Assembly: GCF_015689195.1 (NCBI RefSeq)
Contig: NZ_CP065044.1
Span: forward strand, 4,340,001 to 4,404,000
Reading direction: 5' to 3'
Length of the DNA stretch: 64,000 nt
From: Pectobacterium aroidearum
Lineage (GTDB): Bacteria > Pseudomonadota > Gammaproteobacteria > Enterobacterales > Enterobacteriaceae
The translations under genes and the position numbers were made by a program. Positions 9,001 to 17,500 of this stretch are shown piece after piece (position 1 is the stretch's first letter; each line of letters starts with the position of its first letter). A model generated the notes under the pieces. The model did no database searches and was not told where the DNA came from. It saw only the letters and a program-made list of their open reading frames with translations.

Positions 9001-10735
9001 TGCGGGCACCTTCAGCGATCCCGATGGCGATACCCTGACGCTCAGCGCCACCCTCGCCGACGGCTCACCACTGCCAGGCTGGCTGCGCTTCGATCCTGCT
9101 ATCGGCACCTTCTCCGGTACGCCGGGCAATGGCGATGTCGGCACGCTGGTGATCCGGGTAACGGCCACCGACGGCAGCAATACCTCCGTCAGCACCAGCT
9201 TTGGCCTGACGGTGGCCAACGTTAACGATGCGCCCGTGGTTGCTACCCCGATCCCAGCACAAAGTGTGGCGCAGGATGGCGGCTTCAACTTTACCGTGCC
9301 TGCGGGCACATTTGTCGATCCCGATGGCGATACCCTGACGCTCAGCGCGACTCTCGCCGACGGCTCGCCGCTGCCGAGCTGGCTGCGTTTCGATCCTGCT
9401 ATCGGCACTTTCTCCGGTACGCCGAGCAATGGCGATGTGGGCACGGTGGTGATCCGGGTAACCGCCACCGACGGCAGCAATACCTCCGTCAGCACCAGCT
9501 TCGGCCTAACGGTGACCAACGTTAACGATGCGCCTGTGGTTGCTACCCCTATCCCAGCGCAAAGTGTGGCACAGGATGGCGGCTTCAACTTTACCGTGCC
9601 TGCGGGCACCTTCAGCGACCCGGATGGCGATACCCTGACGCTCAGCGCCACCCTCGCCGACGGCTCGCCGCTGCCGAGCTGGCTGCGCTTCGATCCTGCT
9701 ATCGGCACCTTCTCCGGTACGCCGGGCAATGGCGATGTGGGCACGGTGGTGATCCGGGTAACGGCCACCGACGGCAGCAATACCTCCGTCAGCACCAGCT
9801 TTGGCCTGACGGTGACCAATGTTAACGATGCGCCGGTGGTTGCTACCCCGATCCCAGCGCAAAGTGTGGCGCAGGATGGCAGCTTCAACTTTACCGTGCC
9901 TGCGGGCACATTTGTCGATCCCGATGGCGATACGCTGACGCTCAGCGCGACTCTCGCCGACGGCTCACCGCTGCCAGGCTGGCTGCGCTTCGATCCTGCT
10001 ATCGGCACCTTCTCCGGTACGCCGGGCAATGGCAATGTGGGCACGCTGGTGATCCGAGTAACGGCCACCGACGGCAGCAATACCTCAATTAGCACCAGCT
10101 TTGGCTTGACGGTGACACGCAGCATTGTGGGCGGCGATCCCCAATTTAAAGCCAACGACGGTCTTGGCCGGACACCATCATTCAGCGATACGCGCCAGCA
10201 ATCTACACAGGATATCGCGGCAGCAGAGCAGACGTTAGGTAGACTGATTGCCAATCCGTCACTCGGCAGCCTTACCCTGGGTAACGACGGTGCCCCGAGA
10301 TCAGTGATGTCTGCCATCTTCGCCACCGGACGTCAGAACACAGAGACAAGCACCCTCCCAGTCAGTCAGGTGGCAGGTGCTTTCGGACATGGCGTAGCCA
10401 GCGGCATTGGCGTTAATTTCGACAGCACGTTAGGTTCCTTCCCGAGCTTTAGCAAAGATTCTGCACTCGGCGGTACCTCATCGCTGGCCAGTACGTTCTC
10501 GGGGATCTATCTGCCTTCGCTAACACCAATGGAGGTCTTCTCCGGCGGCAGTTGGAAAGACATTCCACTAGATGGGGCGAGTAACGCAATGAATAGCACG
10601 GATGACAACACTGGTCGCTCCGTGGCATTTACGCCCTCGCTCCACCGGCAATTACAACAGATAGGTGACTCGGAACTGCAACGCCTGGCCGCTATTGAGC
10701 AAGCGTTGCAGGAAAGTGGTCAGCAGCAAGGATAA
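3080..10735 (+). CDS. Giant LEPR/DUF4347 repeat protein, putative secreted adhesin
   Basis: 2551 residues; start ATG at 3080 with GGAG 8 bases upstream. There is no classical signal peptide. Residues 30-39 read LESRVLFDGA, a LEPR-x-LFDGA-type motif found near the N-terminus of very long repetitive proteins. A Ser/Thr-rich linker leads to a DUF4347 domain (about 106-264; VFLLDSSKDG, ILSHGNEGQ, LLLYGCDIA). Next come two related beta-rich modules around 435-590 and 805-950 with a cadherin-like stretch between them, then a CSLREA/choice-of-anchor-Q type right-handed beta-helix (about 984-1298, from SLREALHWAN to VDIGAYES). Nine Ig-like (He_PIG/CADG) repeats follow at about 1454-2346. A unique C-terminal region of about 200 residues ends in a short coiled coil. 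No RTX nonapeptides are present. Domain make-up argues for a surface or secreted adhesin exported by the flanking M50/HlyD and TolC-like proteins; substrate and receptor are unknown. Confidence 0.85.
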   Translation: MLWRQLFSKKSDHPTDHIEQAYSAPLGFVLESRVLFDGAIAATATQAETSNSSDATASSNPAQTANHSAEATSENNTSSDQNSATHDITTDVVVQAVAGETIRKEAVFIDTALTDYQTLVNSVPAGVDVFLLDSSKDGLTQMAVWAETHTGYDAIHILSHGNEGQVRLGNLTLDSATAEARSADLAKLGTALTQDGDLLLYGCDIAQDTGKSFVSLLSQLTQADIAASDDLTGAIAKGGNWQLETTVGSIETNNAALGEITTNYNNLLASPTLGTNTFSQFSGTNTFVSSQSGVQSYDDINNGFTYVAYSTDRVTLQTVAISGNQVLNTIVAPGGNLNYFAIKSTDGSEFNLSNIDLRGLGNYASTFTITGYKDGSAVAGATQTITLTTAFQTATLSSAFQNIDEVRLTTATLGNGTVQWDNIVTAPVVASTDNVPSIAGLATNPTYTENGTDVGLFTNVIANTNDSGQTFTGATFTVTNVADSTEYLNINGVKVSLINGNSVTLGSGYGSASVSLSAGTATISLSGATLSNADMGTLLSGMTYGNSSENPHTTARVVTLTQVTDSGASNNSYSPGNIASTVTVVAVNDAPTDLALSNTTFGQSLGSNGIVGTLSATDVDSTTFTYSLVSGVGSTDNALFTLSGSTLRAVNAATMAAGTYSVRIQVSDGQATYEKVVTLMVADDIAPTFDATPTITAPTTSGFTLNTDLSEAGTVYYVVVSDGASAPSVTQVISGQNAAGSAALASGSQVSSSAPYSQALTLTGLAAATAYDVYVVARDGAGNATVSVVKLDVTTAASSTAPTLSATGSNPVFIGGMAGSIDLFSGVSADTRDSGQTFNSLTLTVSNVSDSGEFISVAGNTISLASNGSGTLTGIGSYTVTRVGNTVTLQLSGMSASNTQFAGLVDGLRYGNSNSSVTAATRDVSLTTVRDSGTNNNTTALSLTSSVNVLASNSALYVTSGDDTGDDASFGNSLQDDLNDGGGLSLREALHWANLTPGIDRIVFQTNVTLAEGLLVPTSSMLIDGQSFTLNGGGYSGFQINTSSITLAIQNLTLTNFTTSTNQVTGGVLGIHYGATDINFRLYNVDISGNTDDTWGTGMIDLFNIAPGRYIVDLDQVNIHNNVLFGGLNEEGVVRLFVAGTQHTVSLSITNSAIYNNGSFNPTSGNIGVAGIYVTASLSNATSTHISLMNTTITGQDAGMVFGFTGGSTNWVANIRNSIISGNTVDVTTFYSGGTGGTYTLLGNNNLIGGTVNLISTADPRLSVTATNAINQGDRFSVTGDADARGLDRVRQGAVDIGAYESQFASGVSPQVDLNGASSGNDYSATVSSGLSTGVPITDMLATLSQTDGDTRLWTLTLSLAGNANGSSEYLTLSQQALLAAHAAGINVSGDGSQTVTLTGGASLDAFQTALRAIVYVNVATTPTAGNRTISVTANDDASSSATSTLTVVVGNPPVVATPIPAQSVAQDGSLSFTVPAGTFTDPDGDTLTLSATLANGSPLPSWLTFNPVTGTFTGTPGNADVGILSIKVTATDTTNASVSTTFSLTVTNVNDAPIVATPIPAQSVAQDGSLSFTVPAGTFTDPDGDTLSLSATLANGSALPGWLTFNSATGTFSGTPGNADVGTLSIKVIANDGNASVSTTFSLTITNVNDAPMVSATIPAQSVAQDGSLNFTVPAGTFTDPDGDTLTLSATLANGSPMPGWLTFNPATGTFSGTPGNADVGSLSIRVTATDSSNASVHTDFSLTVTNVNDAPVVATPIPAQSVVQDGSLNFTVPAGTFTDPDGDTLTLSATLANGSPLPSWITFNPATGTFSGTPGNGDIGNLSIKVTANDGDASISTTFSLTVTPSNQAPVISTPIPPQSVAQDGGFNFTVPAGTFSDPDGDALTLSATLADGSPLPSWLRFDPAIGTFSGTPGNGDVGTLVIRVTATDGSNTSVSTSFGLTVTNVNDAPVVATPIPPQSVAQDGGFNFTVPAGTFSDPDGDTLTLSATLADGSPLPGWLRFDPAIGTFSGTPGNGDVGTLVIRVTATDGSNTSVSTSFGLTVANVNDAPVVATPIPAQSVAQDGGFNFTVPAGTFVDPDGDTLTLSATLADGSPLPSWLRFDPAIGTFSGTPSNGDVGTVVIRVTATDGSNTSVSTSFGLTVTNVNDAPVVATPIPAQSVAQDGGFNFTVPAGTFSDPDGDTLTLSATLADGSPLPSWLRFDPAIGTFSGTPGNGDVGTVVIRVTATDGSNTSVSTSFGLTVTNVNDAPVVATPIPAQSVAQDGSFNFTVPAGTFVDPDGDTLTLSATLADGSPLPGWLRFDPAIGTFSGTPGNGNVGTLVIRVTATDGSNTSISTSFGLTVTRSIVGGDPQFKANDGLGRTPSFSDTRQQSTQDIAAAEQTLGRLIANPSLGSLTLGNDGAPRSVMSAIFATGRQNTETSTLPVSQVAGAFGHGVASGIGVNFDSTLGSFPSFSKDSALGGTSSLASTFSGIYLPSLTPMEVFSGGSWKDIPLDGASNAMNSTDDNTGRSVAFTPSLHRQLQQIGDSELQRLAAIEQALQESGQQQG
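7440..10117 (+). repeat. Nine tandem Ig-like repeats, about 300 bp each
   Basis: Each unit encodes about 99-100 residues with the core PIPAQSVAQDG, TVPAGTFxDPDGDTL, GTFSGTPGN and LTVTNVNDAP. Copies 1-4 (7440-8637) differ at many positions and one is 3 bases shorter. Copies 5-9 (8638-10117) are near-identical at DNA level and keep an exact 300-base period, so equivalent bases fall in the same register across five units. This points to recent amplification and likely copy-number variation between strains. Confidence 0.9.
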
Positions 10736-10843
10736 CCCTGCACAACAGTGCAGCAATCAGCGATATGCAAGGCGATCGCAATCACAGCCAGAACCATCAC
10801 AAAAACAAAATTGGTAATAATGACAATGACGAGGAGCGGAATC

Positions 10844-12352
10844 GTGTTAAAGGGTCGGAAACTATTTAGCCTTAGCGCCATCGTGCTAGCCGCCAGCGGC
10901 TGTGCCGTGACCACCCAGCCGATCAGCAAGGTCGAAAGCGGGCAACGCAGCCAGCAGGACCGAGTCGCCATGTTCAGCCAGCAGGAGCCCGTCACGGCAC
11001 CGATCACGCTGTATGATGCGATGGCACGCGCACTGAAATACAACCTCGAATCACGCTTAAAAGTGATGGAATATGCGCTGAGTCAGCAGCAACTGGAACT
11101 GGCACGTTACGATATGCTGCCCAAGATCGCGGCATCGGCAGGCTATGTGGGGCGTAATAATATGAGCGCTTCCAGCAGCCGCAGCGTGGAAACGGGACGA
11201 ACCTCTCTGGAACCGTCCACCTCGCAGGATCGTGACCGCGATGTGGCCGATCTGACCATGGTATGGAACGTGCTCGACTTTGGGGTCAGCTACGTGACCG
11301 CCCAGCAAAAATCGGATCAGCGCTGGATTGCCGAAGAGCGTAAGCGCAAAGTCGTGCATACCATCCTGCAAGATGTGCGCTCCGCCTACTGGCGCGCCGT
11401 GGCTGCCGAACGCTTGTTGGGGCAGATTGATGGCCTGATCGCCCGCGTCAACACAGCGCGCGACGCGAGTGAGCACATGTCGTCACAGCAGATTGGCGAT
11501 CCCATCGAAGCACTGAGCTATCAACGCGCGCTGATCGACGCCACACGCCAATTGGAAGAACAGCGTCGTGCACTGTCGCTCGCCAAGACTGAGCTGGCGA
11601 CTTTGATGAACCTGCCATTGGATACGGCCTACAAGCTCGCATTGCCACAAAGTGGTGACGAAACCGTACCGCAGTTGAATGTCGATGTGAAGGTGCTGGA
11701 AGAAGCGGCGCTGGTCAGTCGCCCAGAACTGCGCGAGCAGGATTATCAGGTGCGAATTCATGCCGCAGAAACCCGCAAAGCGCTGCTGCGTATGCTGCCC
11801 GGCGTGGAAATCAGCGCAGGCGGCCACTATGACAGCAACTCCTTCCTGGTCAACAACAGCTGGGCTGATGTCGGCGTGAAAGCGACCTGGAACCTGTTCA
11901 ATCTGTTGTCCGGCCCAGCCGCGCGTAAAGCCGCTCAGGCTAACGAATCCGTGTCGGAAATGCAGCGTCAGGCAATGTCATTGGCGATTATGGCGCAGTT
12001 GTACATCGCCCGAGCCAACTTCAATGAAGCGCAGCGACAATATAAAACCAGTTCAGAATTACGCAATCTTGACACTAAAATCGTCGAACAGCTGAGAAAC
12101 CGCTATAAGGCTAACAGCATTGGCGAACTACAGTTGATTCAAGGCGAGCTGAACGCCCTCAATGCCAGTTTGCGCCAGGATCTGGCCTATGCAGAACTGC
12201 GTAATTCCTACGGCCAGATATTCTCGACAATCGGATTGGATTTGCTGCCGAAATCACTGCCATCCAATAGCCTTGCAGATATCAGCCAGTCGCTGCGTCA
12301 ATCTGATATCAACTGGCAGCAGGGCAAAATCAGTACCTTACAATCATTCTGA
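10844..12352 (+). CDS. TolC-family outer-membrane efflux lipoprotein
   Basis: 502 residues from the GTG at 10844, chosen because GAGGAG at 10831-10836 is 7 bases upstream and gives a lipoprotein-type leader (KLFSLSAIVLAASGC); the frame is open back to 10748 but without a good start site. The body shows the TolC/OEP pattern: two related halves of long Gln/Ala/Glu-rich helices, for example around SQQQLELARYDMLPKI and again in the C-terminal half, with short beta segments such as VGVKATWNLF. It would be the outer-membrane channel of a tripartite exporter. It follows the giant protein by 108 bases, so I infer it is the dedicated exit duct for that protein together with the M50/HlyD protein. A terminator lies just downstream. 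Confidence 0.8.
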   Translation: MLKGRKLFSLSAIVLAASGCAVTTQPISKVESGQRSQQDRVAMFSQQEPVTAPITLYDAMARALKYNLESRLKVMEYALSQQQLELARYDMLPKIAASAGYVGRNNMSASSSRSVETGRTSLEPSTSQDRDRDVADLTMVWNVLDFGVSYVTAQQKSDQRWIAEERKRKVVHTILQDVRSAYWRAVAAERLLGQIDGLIARVNTARDASEHMSSQQIGDPIEALSYQRALIDATRQLEEQRRALSLAKTELATLMNLPLDTAYKLALPQSGDETVPQLNVDVKVLEEAALVSRPELREQDYQVRIHAAETRKALLRMLPGVEISAGGHYDSNSFLVNNSWADVGVKATWNLFNLLSGPAARKAAQANESVSEMQRQAMSLAIMAQLYIARANFNEAQRQYKTSSELRNLDTKIVEQLRNRYKANSIGELQLIQGELNALNASLRQDLAYAELRNSYGQIFSTIGLDLLPKSLPSNSLADISQSLRQSDINWQQGKISTLQSF

Positions 12353-12404
12353 TCAGCGTGTGGCATCGCACATTGCGATACCTGAATGTCATTTTTACAC
12401 GATA

Positions 12405-12433
12405 GATAAAGGGCAGCATCGCTGCCCTTTATC
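12405..12433. terminator. Bidirectional terminator between TolC-like gene and amoH
   Basis: GATAAAGGGCAGC and GCTGCCCTTTATC form a perfect 13-bp stem around ATC. The stem has A/T-rich ends on both sides and lies between two convergent stops (12352 and 12438), so it can serve both strands. Confidence 0.8.
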
Positions 12434-12437
12434 ACTG

Positions 12438-14552
12438 TCAGACATCCGTCAGACGTTTACGATCGACTTTGCCGCTGCCGGTTTTGGGCAGCTTGTCGAG
12501 CACCACAATGCGCCCCGGCACCATGTAAGCCGGTAGGAACTGATGCAACTGTTTGCGCAGCGCCAGTTTGGTCATCTCTGAGCCAGGTTTATATTCCACG
12601 TAGCCGACCAGCACCGCCTCATCCCCTTCGCCCTGAAGTTTGACGGCCGCATCCTGCACCTGTTCGATCCGTTTCATCTGCGCTTCGATCTCCCCTAACT
12701 CGATGCGAAATCCCCGTAACTTCACCTGATCGTCAAAGCGGCCAAGGTACTGATAGCGATCGTCCGCCAGTAGCCGGACTTTATCACCAGTACGATACAT
12801 CCGCTGCCCGGATTCCACCTGCTGAATAAAACGATCCTGCGTCAAATCGTCACGCTGCCAGTATCCGCTGCTCAGCGCCTCACCGAGAATGCACAGTTCG
12901 CCGACCATCCCTTCCGCCAGCGGATGGCGATCGTCATCGATCACCACATGCTGATAGCCCGCCAGCGTGTTCCCCAGCGCGACCGTGTGCTGGTTCTCCA
13001 GAGTTGCACCATCGATCTGCGCCATCTGCGACCAAATCGTCGCCTCGGTTGGCCCATAGCAATTCCACAGCGTCCTGCAGCGGCTGACCAGACGCTGCGC
13101 CAATCGCAGATCCAACGCCTCACCGCCGCACAGCGCCACCAGATCGGGTTTACCCTGCCAGCCCGCCTTGAACATCATGCGCCAAAACGCGGGCGTAGCC
13201 TGCAATACGTTGATTTCCGGCCGAGTCTGCAAATACGCCGCGACCGCCTGCGGATCTTTGTATTCCTCATGCGTGGTCAGGTGCAGCACGCCGCCAGCCC
13301 ACAGCGGCCCAAACACTTCCAGCATGGAGATATCAAACGCCAGTGTGGTAATGAGCAGCCAGTTGGCTTTATCCGTTAAAACCAATCGTGCCACGCTGGC
13401 ATGAATAAAGGTTTGCAGCGCTCGCTGACCAATCACGACACCTTTTGGTTTCCCCGTCGAACCGGAGGTAAACATCATATAGGCCGCCGTTTCCGGCCCA
13501 CCAGCCTGTGCCAACTGTACGCTCGCGGTGGAATCACTGGCTGAATACGGTAAATCGCTGAGGTTCAGGATCGGGCAGCCAAACGCCAGCGAACCGCCGG
13601 TATAGCTGTCCTGCAAGACCGCCGCTAGCATCGCTTCTTGCTGAATCGCCTGTAGACGTTCCCCCGGAAAGTCCGGCTCCAGCGGCACAAACGCCACCTG
13701 AGAAAACACGCAGGCCAGCAGAGCCGCCACGGTGTCAGGCTGACGGCTCAGGTGCAGCCCTACCCGCTGGCCGGCAGTGATGCCCTGCGCAGTCAACATC
13801 TGCTGAATCAGCGCCACACGCTGTAGCAATTCCCGATAGCTGATTTCCCGCTCCTGAAAACGGATGGCCACGCGATCCCGACGCGCATCCTGAGCAAGGC
13901 GCGCCAGCAGTTCATCGTGCAGGGCGGGCGTCGCTGCCCTATGCGGTAGCGGCGCCACCAGCGGACTGAGGCGAATCTGTGTCAGCCGCTCCCAGCGCTG
14001 TGCCAGCAGCCCATCGAGCAACTGCGTGAGATGGCGGGAAATACTCTGTAATTGCCGATTATCGAACTGTCCGTCAGGCGCCGTCAGAATTAACCGATCG
14101 TTCTGCACCTGTACGATCAGCGCCACGGTTTGCGCCACTTTTTGTACTACCACAGATAACGATGCCATATCTCCAACGATCAGCAGGCTGCTAAACAGCG
14201 CATGCTGGGGGGCTGCCGCCGAAACCTCTGGTACAGGCAGCGGATCGCACGCCGATCTCACCGCCGCGATCCAGTCGCTGACCAGACGATCGCGCTGGTG
14301 AAAATGTGCGATCAGCGGCCTTACGTGGTCAGGGAGATCGGACGCGACGAACGCGGCACACACCTGCTCTTCACCGCTGTATTTGTATAGCAGCCAGTTC
14401 CACGCCGCGCTCACCAGCGGCGTGGGATACTCTCGGGGCAGCTCACTGCTGTGGCGCTGTTCACCGTATGCGGCTCCCACCCGCTGTCCAAAGGCCGTGG
14501 GCTGCTGAATCTCTGCCAGTGGGTTCACCACGGCTTCATTGCTCCCTGTCAT
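12438..14552 (-). CDS. amoH: NRPS adenylation protein, AmoH-like (glycine-type)
   Basis: 704 residues. The first 200 or so look like a degenerate condensation-domain remnant with no HHxxxDG motif. The rest is a complete adenylation domain: TSGSTGKPKG at about 360, NCYGPTEATI, YRTGD, and the A10 lysine in SGKVDRKRL at the very end. There is no carrier-protein or thioesterase domain. Hand alignment to the GrsA pocket gives D-I-L-Q-L-G-C-I-W, nearly the glycine code of DhbF-type domains. ATGA overlap with the preceding gene (14549-14552) implies translational coupling. In the amonabactin pathway AmoH supplies the optional glycine; here it would load the orphan carrier domain at the end of AmoG. 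Family assignment rests on gene order and domain content. Confidence 0.75.
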   Translation of the reverse strand: MTGSNEAVVNPLAEIQQPTAFGQRVGAAYGEQRHSSELPREYPTPLVSAAWNWLLYKYSGEEQVCAAFVASDLPDHVRPLIAHFHQRDRLVSDWIAAVRSACDPLPVPEVSAAAPQHALFSSLLIVGDMASLSVVVQKVAQTVALIVQVQNDRLILTAPDGQFDNRQLQSISRHLTQLLDGLLAQRWERLTQIRLSPLVAPLPHRAATPALHDELLARLAQDARRDRVAIRFQEREISYRELLQRVALIQQMLTAQGITAGQRVGLHLSRQPDTVAALLACVFSQVAFVPLEPDFPGERLQAIQQEAMLAAVLQDSYTGGSLAFGCPILNLSDLPYSASDSTASVQLAQAGGPETAAYMMFTSGSTGKPKGVVIGQRALQTFIHASVARLVLTDKANWLLITTLAFDISMLEVFGPLWAGGVLHLTTHEEYKDPQAVAAYLQTRPEINVLQATPAFWRMMFKAGWQGKPDLVALCGGEALDLRLAQRLVSRCRTLWNCYGPTEATIWSQMAQIDGATLENQHTVALGNTLAGYQHVVIDDDRHPLAEGMVGELCILGEALSSGYWQRDDLTQDRFIQQVESGQRMYRTGDKVRLLADDRYQYLGRFDDQVKLRGFRIELGEIEAQMKRIEQVQDAAVKLQGEGDEAVLVGYVEYKPGSEMTKLALRKQLHQFLPAYMVPGRIVVLDKLPKTGSGKVDRKRLTDV

Positions 14553-17500
14553 GACAGCGTTTCCTCATTGGCGGTCACTCTCGACTGTGCCAGATATCCG
14601 TTCAGCGCCTGCGGGGATGGATAGCGCTGTAAAAGCGCTACACTCACCGGCTGCGCTAACGCACGGCTCAGTGCCTGCGCCAACGCAATACGCTGGAGCG
14701 AATCAATACCGCATTCACACAGCGTCTGTGACCAGAGACCGGATTCAGCGAGATGTAGCGTCTGCGCCCACACGCGCAACAGCGACTGGGCTGACGGCGT
14801 ATCCGGCTGGCTAATACCGCTATCTGCCACCGTTTTCTGCGCAACTACTGAGCCTGTTGCTTTCTCATGCCCGATAATCTCGGCTGGCTGCTGCGGTGCG
14901 CTATTGATCAGCGCGACCACCTCGTCATGCCAGCGCATCAGTACCCGACGCGCCTGCGTACTGTCCAACACATCGGCATCAAACTCGAAGCGCAGCAGCA
15001 TGCAACCCGCCTGCTCACGCACCACCAGATTCAGCGGCATCTCGACTTTTTCATAGGCGGCTGAAAACTCTGGAGATAACCGATACGGATCGTCAGCGCG
15101 TTGGCCCGGTTCTGCTTTCGCACCGGGATAGTTTTCATAAATAAACAGGCTGTTGAACAGACGCGGGCGTCCAGCCGTCAGGGCAATCAGCGACTGTGTG
15201 GCATGCTGATTCATCGCCATCAGCTCATTCTGCAACTGCACCAAATGCTGTTGCAGCGACATCGGCTGCTGCCAGCTTAGCGCCAGCGGCAGGCTGTTGA
15301 TGTACAGACCCACGCTGCTCGCCACGTCGTCCACCGGGCTTTCCCTCCCCGACAGCACGTTCCCGACAATACTGACCGCATCGCCAGTCGACCGTGCTAG
15401 CAGCCGATGCCAGGCATATTGCGCGATAATGCTGTGAGTGACACCCACTTCGCGGGCAAAAGCGGTTAACGTCGCCTGATCCTGTTCGTTCAGGCTCACG
15501 CTGGTAACCTGTGGTTCAATCTGTGTCAGATGCTGGTTGAGATCGGCGCGTTTGCCTGCCGCCGCAAACAGCACGGCCACATCGTTTGTCTGCACTAGCA
15601 GTGGCTGACGCTGCTGCCAGAAAGCCTCAACGGCGGGCTGCTGCGCCACGGCGTGCAGCGCATAATCCACATAGGCGCTATCGACCTGAATCGTGGGTGT
15701 TTCACCGCGCATTAGCAGCAAATAATCACGGTGCACCGCGCCCAGCAACTGTGGTCCGCTCCAGCCGTCAATCACGCTGTGATGGCAGCTTAGAAGCACG
15801 CGATAGTCCTGCTCGCCCAAACGGAAACAGGCAATGCGCAACAGCGGCGGCTGTGACAAATCAAATCCGGTGCGTAAATCCTGCTGGCGATAGCGTTCAA
15901 TGACCGCCTGTGGATCGGCCTCCTGCGCGATATCCTGATAGTAGAAAGGCAGGTCTGCCTGCTTCACAATCACCTGTACGCTGGTCTGTTCACTTTCCAG
16001 CGCGGCACGCAGCGCCGGGAACCGCTGAATCTGACGCTGCCATGCCTGACGATAGCCTTCCACGTCCAGCGCCTGCGCATAGCGAACCGGCGTTTGCAGA
16101 TGATAGGCATCGTCCTGCGGACAGCGCAGGCGGTGATACAGCATCGACTGCTGGAGCGATGACAGCGGCAACAGCGTGTCGATGTCATAACGCTGCGACA
16201 GGCTATCGAGCTGCGTCTGGCTGAGCGTCACCGCCGGGAAGTCGCTGGGGGTAAAGACAGTGCCGTGATGTAGCTGAGCCAGACATGCTGCCGTCAGCGC
16301 ACGCAGATTCTCAGTCAGCCGTACCATCAGACGTTCACTGTCACGCTGGTTTAAGCAACCGACCTGACGCAGCGTCAGTTGTCCGCCCGCAATACCGCCG
16401 TGGAGACTGATAATCTCTGCCGGTTTATTCTCCAGCGCGACACAGACTCCCGGCGCGACGTCCACCGGACGCCATGTACCAGCGGTATGAACCGACAGCC
16501 CAAGATAGTTAAACACAATCGGCGAGAGCGTCAGCGAATTGCCCTGCGGGTGATGGTAACGCAGCGGGTTAAACCCAACGCCTTTATCCGGCACCTGACG
16601 CAGCTGTTCCTTGCAGGATTGAATCAGAGAAGCCCAGTCGGATCGATCTTGCAGACACACCGGATAAGTACTGGTAAACCACCCCGCCGTGCGGCTGACA
16701 TCTAGCGTCGGATCAATCGCTTCACGGCCGTGCCCTTCCAGCATGATGCGCGCTTTATCGCCCCAATCGAGATCGTTTAGCGTGCGGGTCAGCGCCGCCA
16801 GCAGCAAATCGCTGACGTCGGTATTGAAAGCCCGATTGGCCTCGCTCACCAGTTGGCCCGTGGTTTCTGCATCCAGCGTCAGCATCGCGGCACTGGCCTG
16901 ACCCTGTGGATCCTTCGCTGCCAGTAGCGCCGTCTGATCCACGCCGTCTTCCTGCGCCTGCCAGTACGTCAGTTGTTCCGCATGCTGCGTCGCGTAGTGG
17001 TGCAGCGCCGTGCCCCATTGGCGATAGCTCGACGTTTTCGGCGGCAGCGGTTCACCGAGGTACAGCCGCTCCAGATCGTCAACCAGAATGCGCCAGGAAA
17101 CGGCATCGATCACCAAATGGTGGAAAGCGAGGAACACAGCCGTGTCCGCCTGCGGATGGTGACGCACCAGCGCGCAGGCCATCGTTCTTCCCTGCGCGGG
17201 ATCGAATTCACTCTGCAACGCGGTAAACGCCTGCTGCAGGCCGTCATCACCAAGCTGACGATAATCCAGCGTCGACACCGCTGGGCAAGGTACATCCGTC
17301 AGATAGCGTTGCCCTTCGGCATTACAGGCCAGACGCAACGCGTCATGTTGCGCCATCAGCGCCTGCAACATCGTGGTAAGGCGGCCAGCATCCACTTCCG
17401 GCAACTGGATCATCGCCGCCTGATTCCAGTGCTCAGGGCGTGCCAAGAGTTGTTCCATAAACCAGCGCTGAATCGGCAGCAGCGCGAATTCGCCTTCCAG

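Noticed and set aside
8638-10117. Regular repeats considered as a CRISPR or satellite array
   Set aside because: The 300-base units are coding, in frame and without spacers; they encode Ig-like domains.
7324-10326. A 1000-codon open frame on the minus strand opposite the Ig-like repeats
   Set aside because: It mirrors the repeated plus-strand coding sequence, repeats with the same period, is biased to Val/Pro/Ser/Thr and has no family sequence. A stop-free antisense frame of one repeat is copied nine times.
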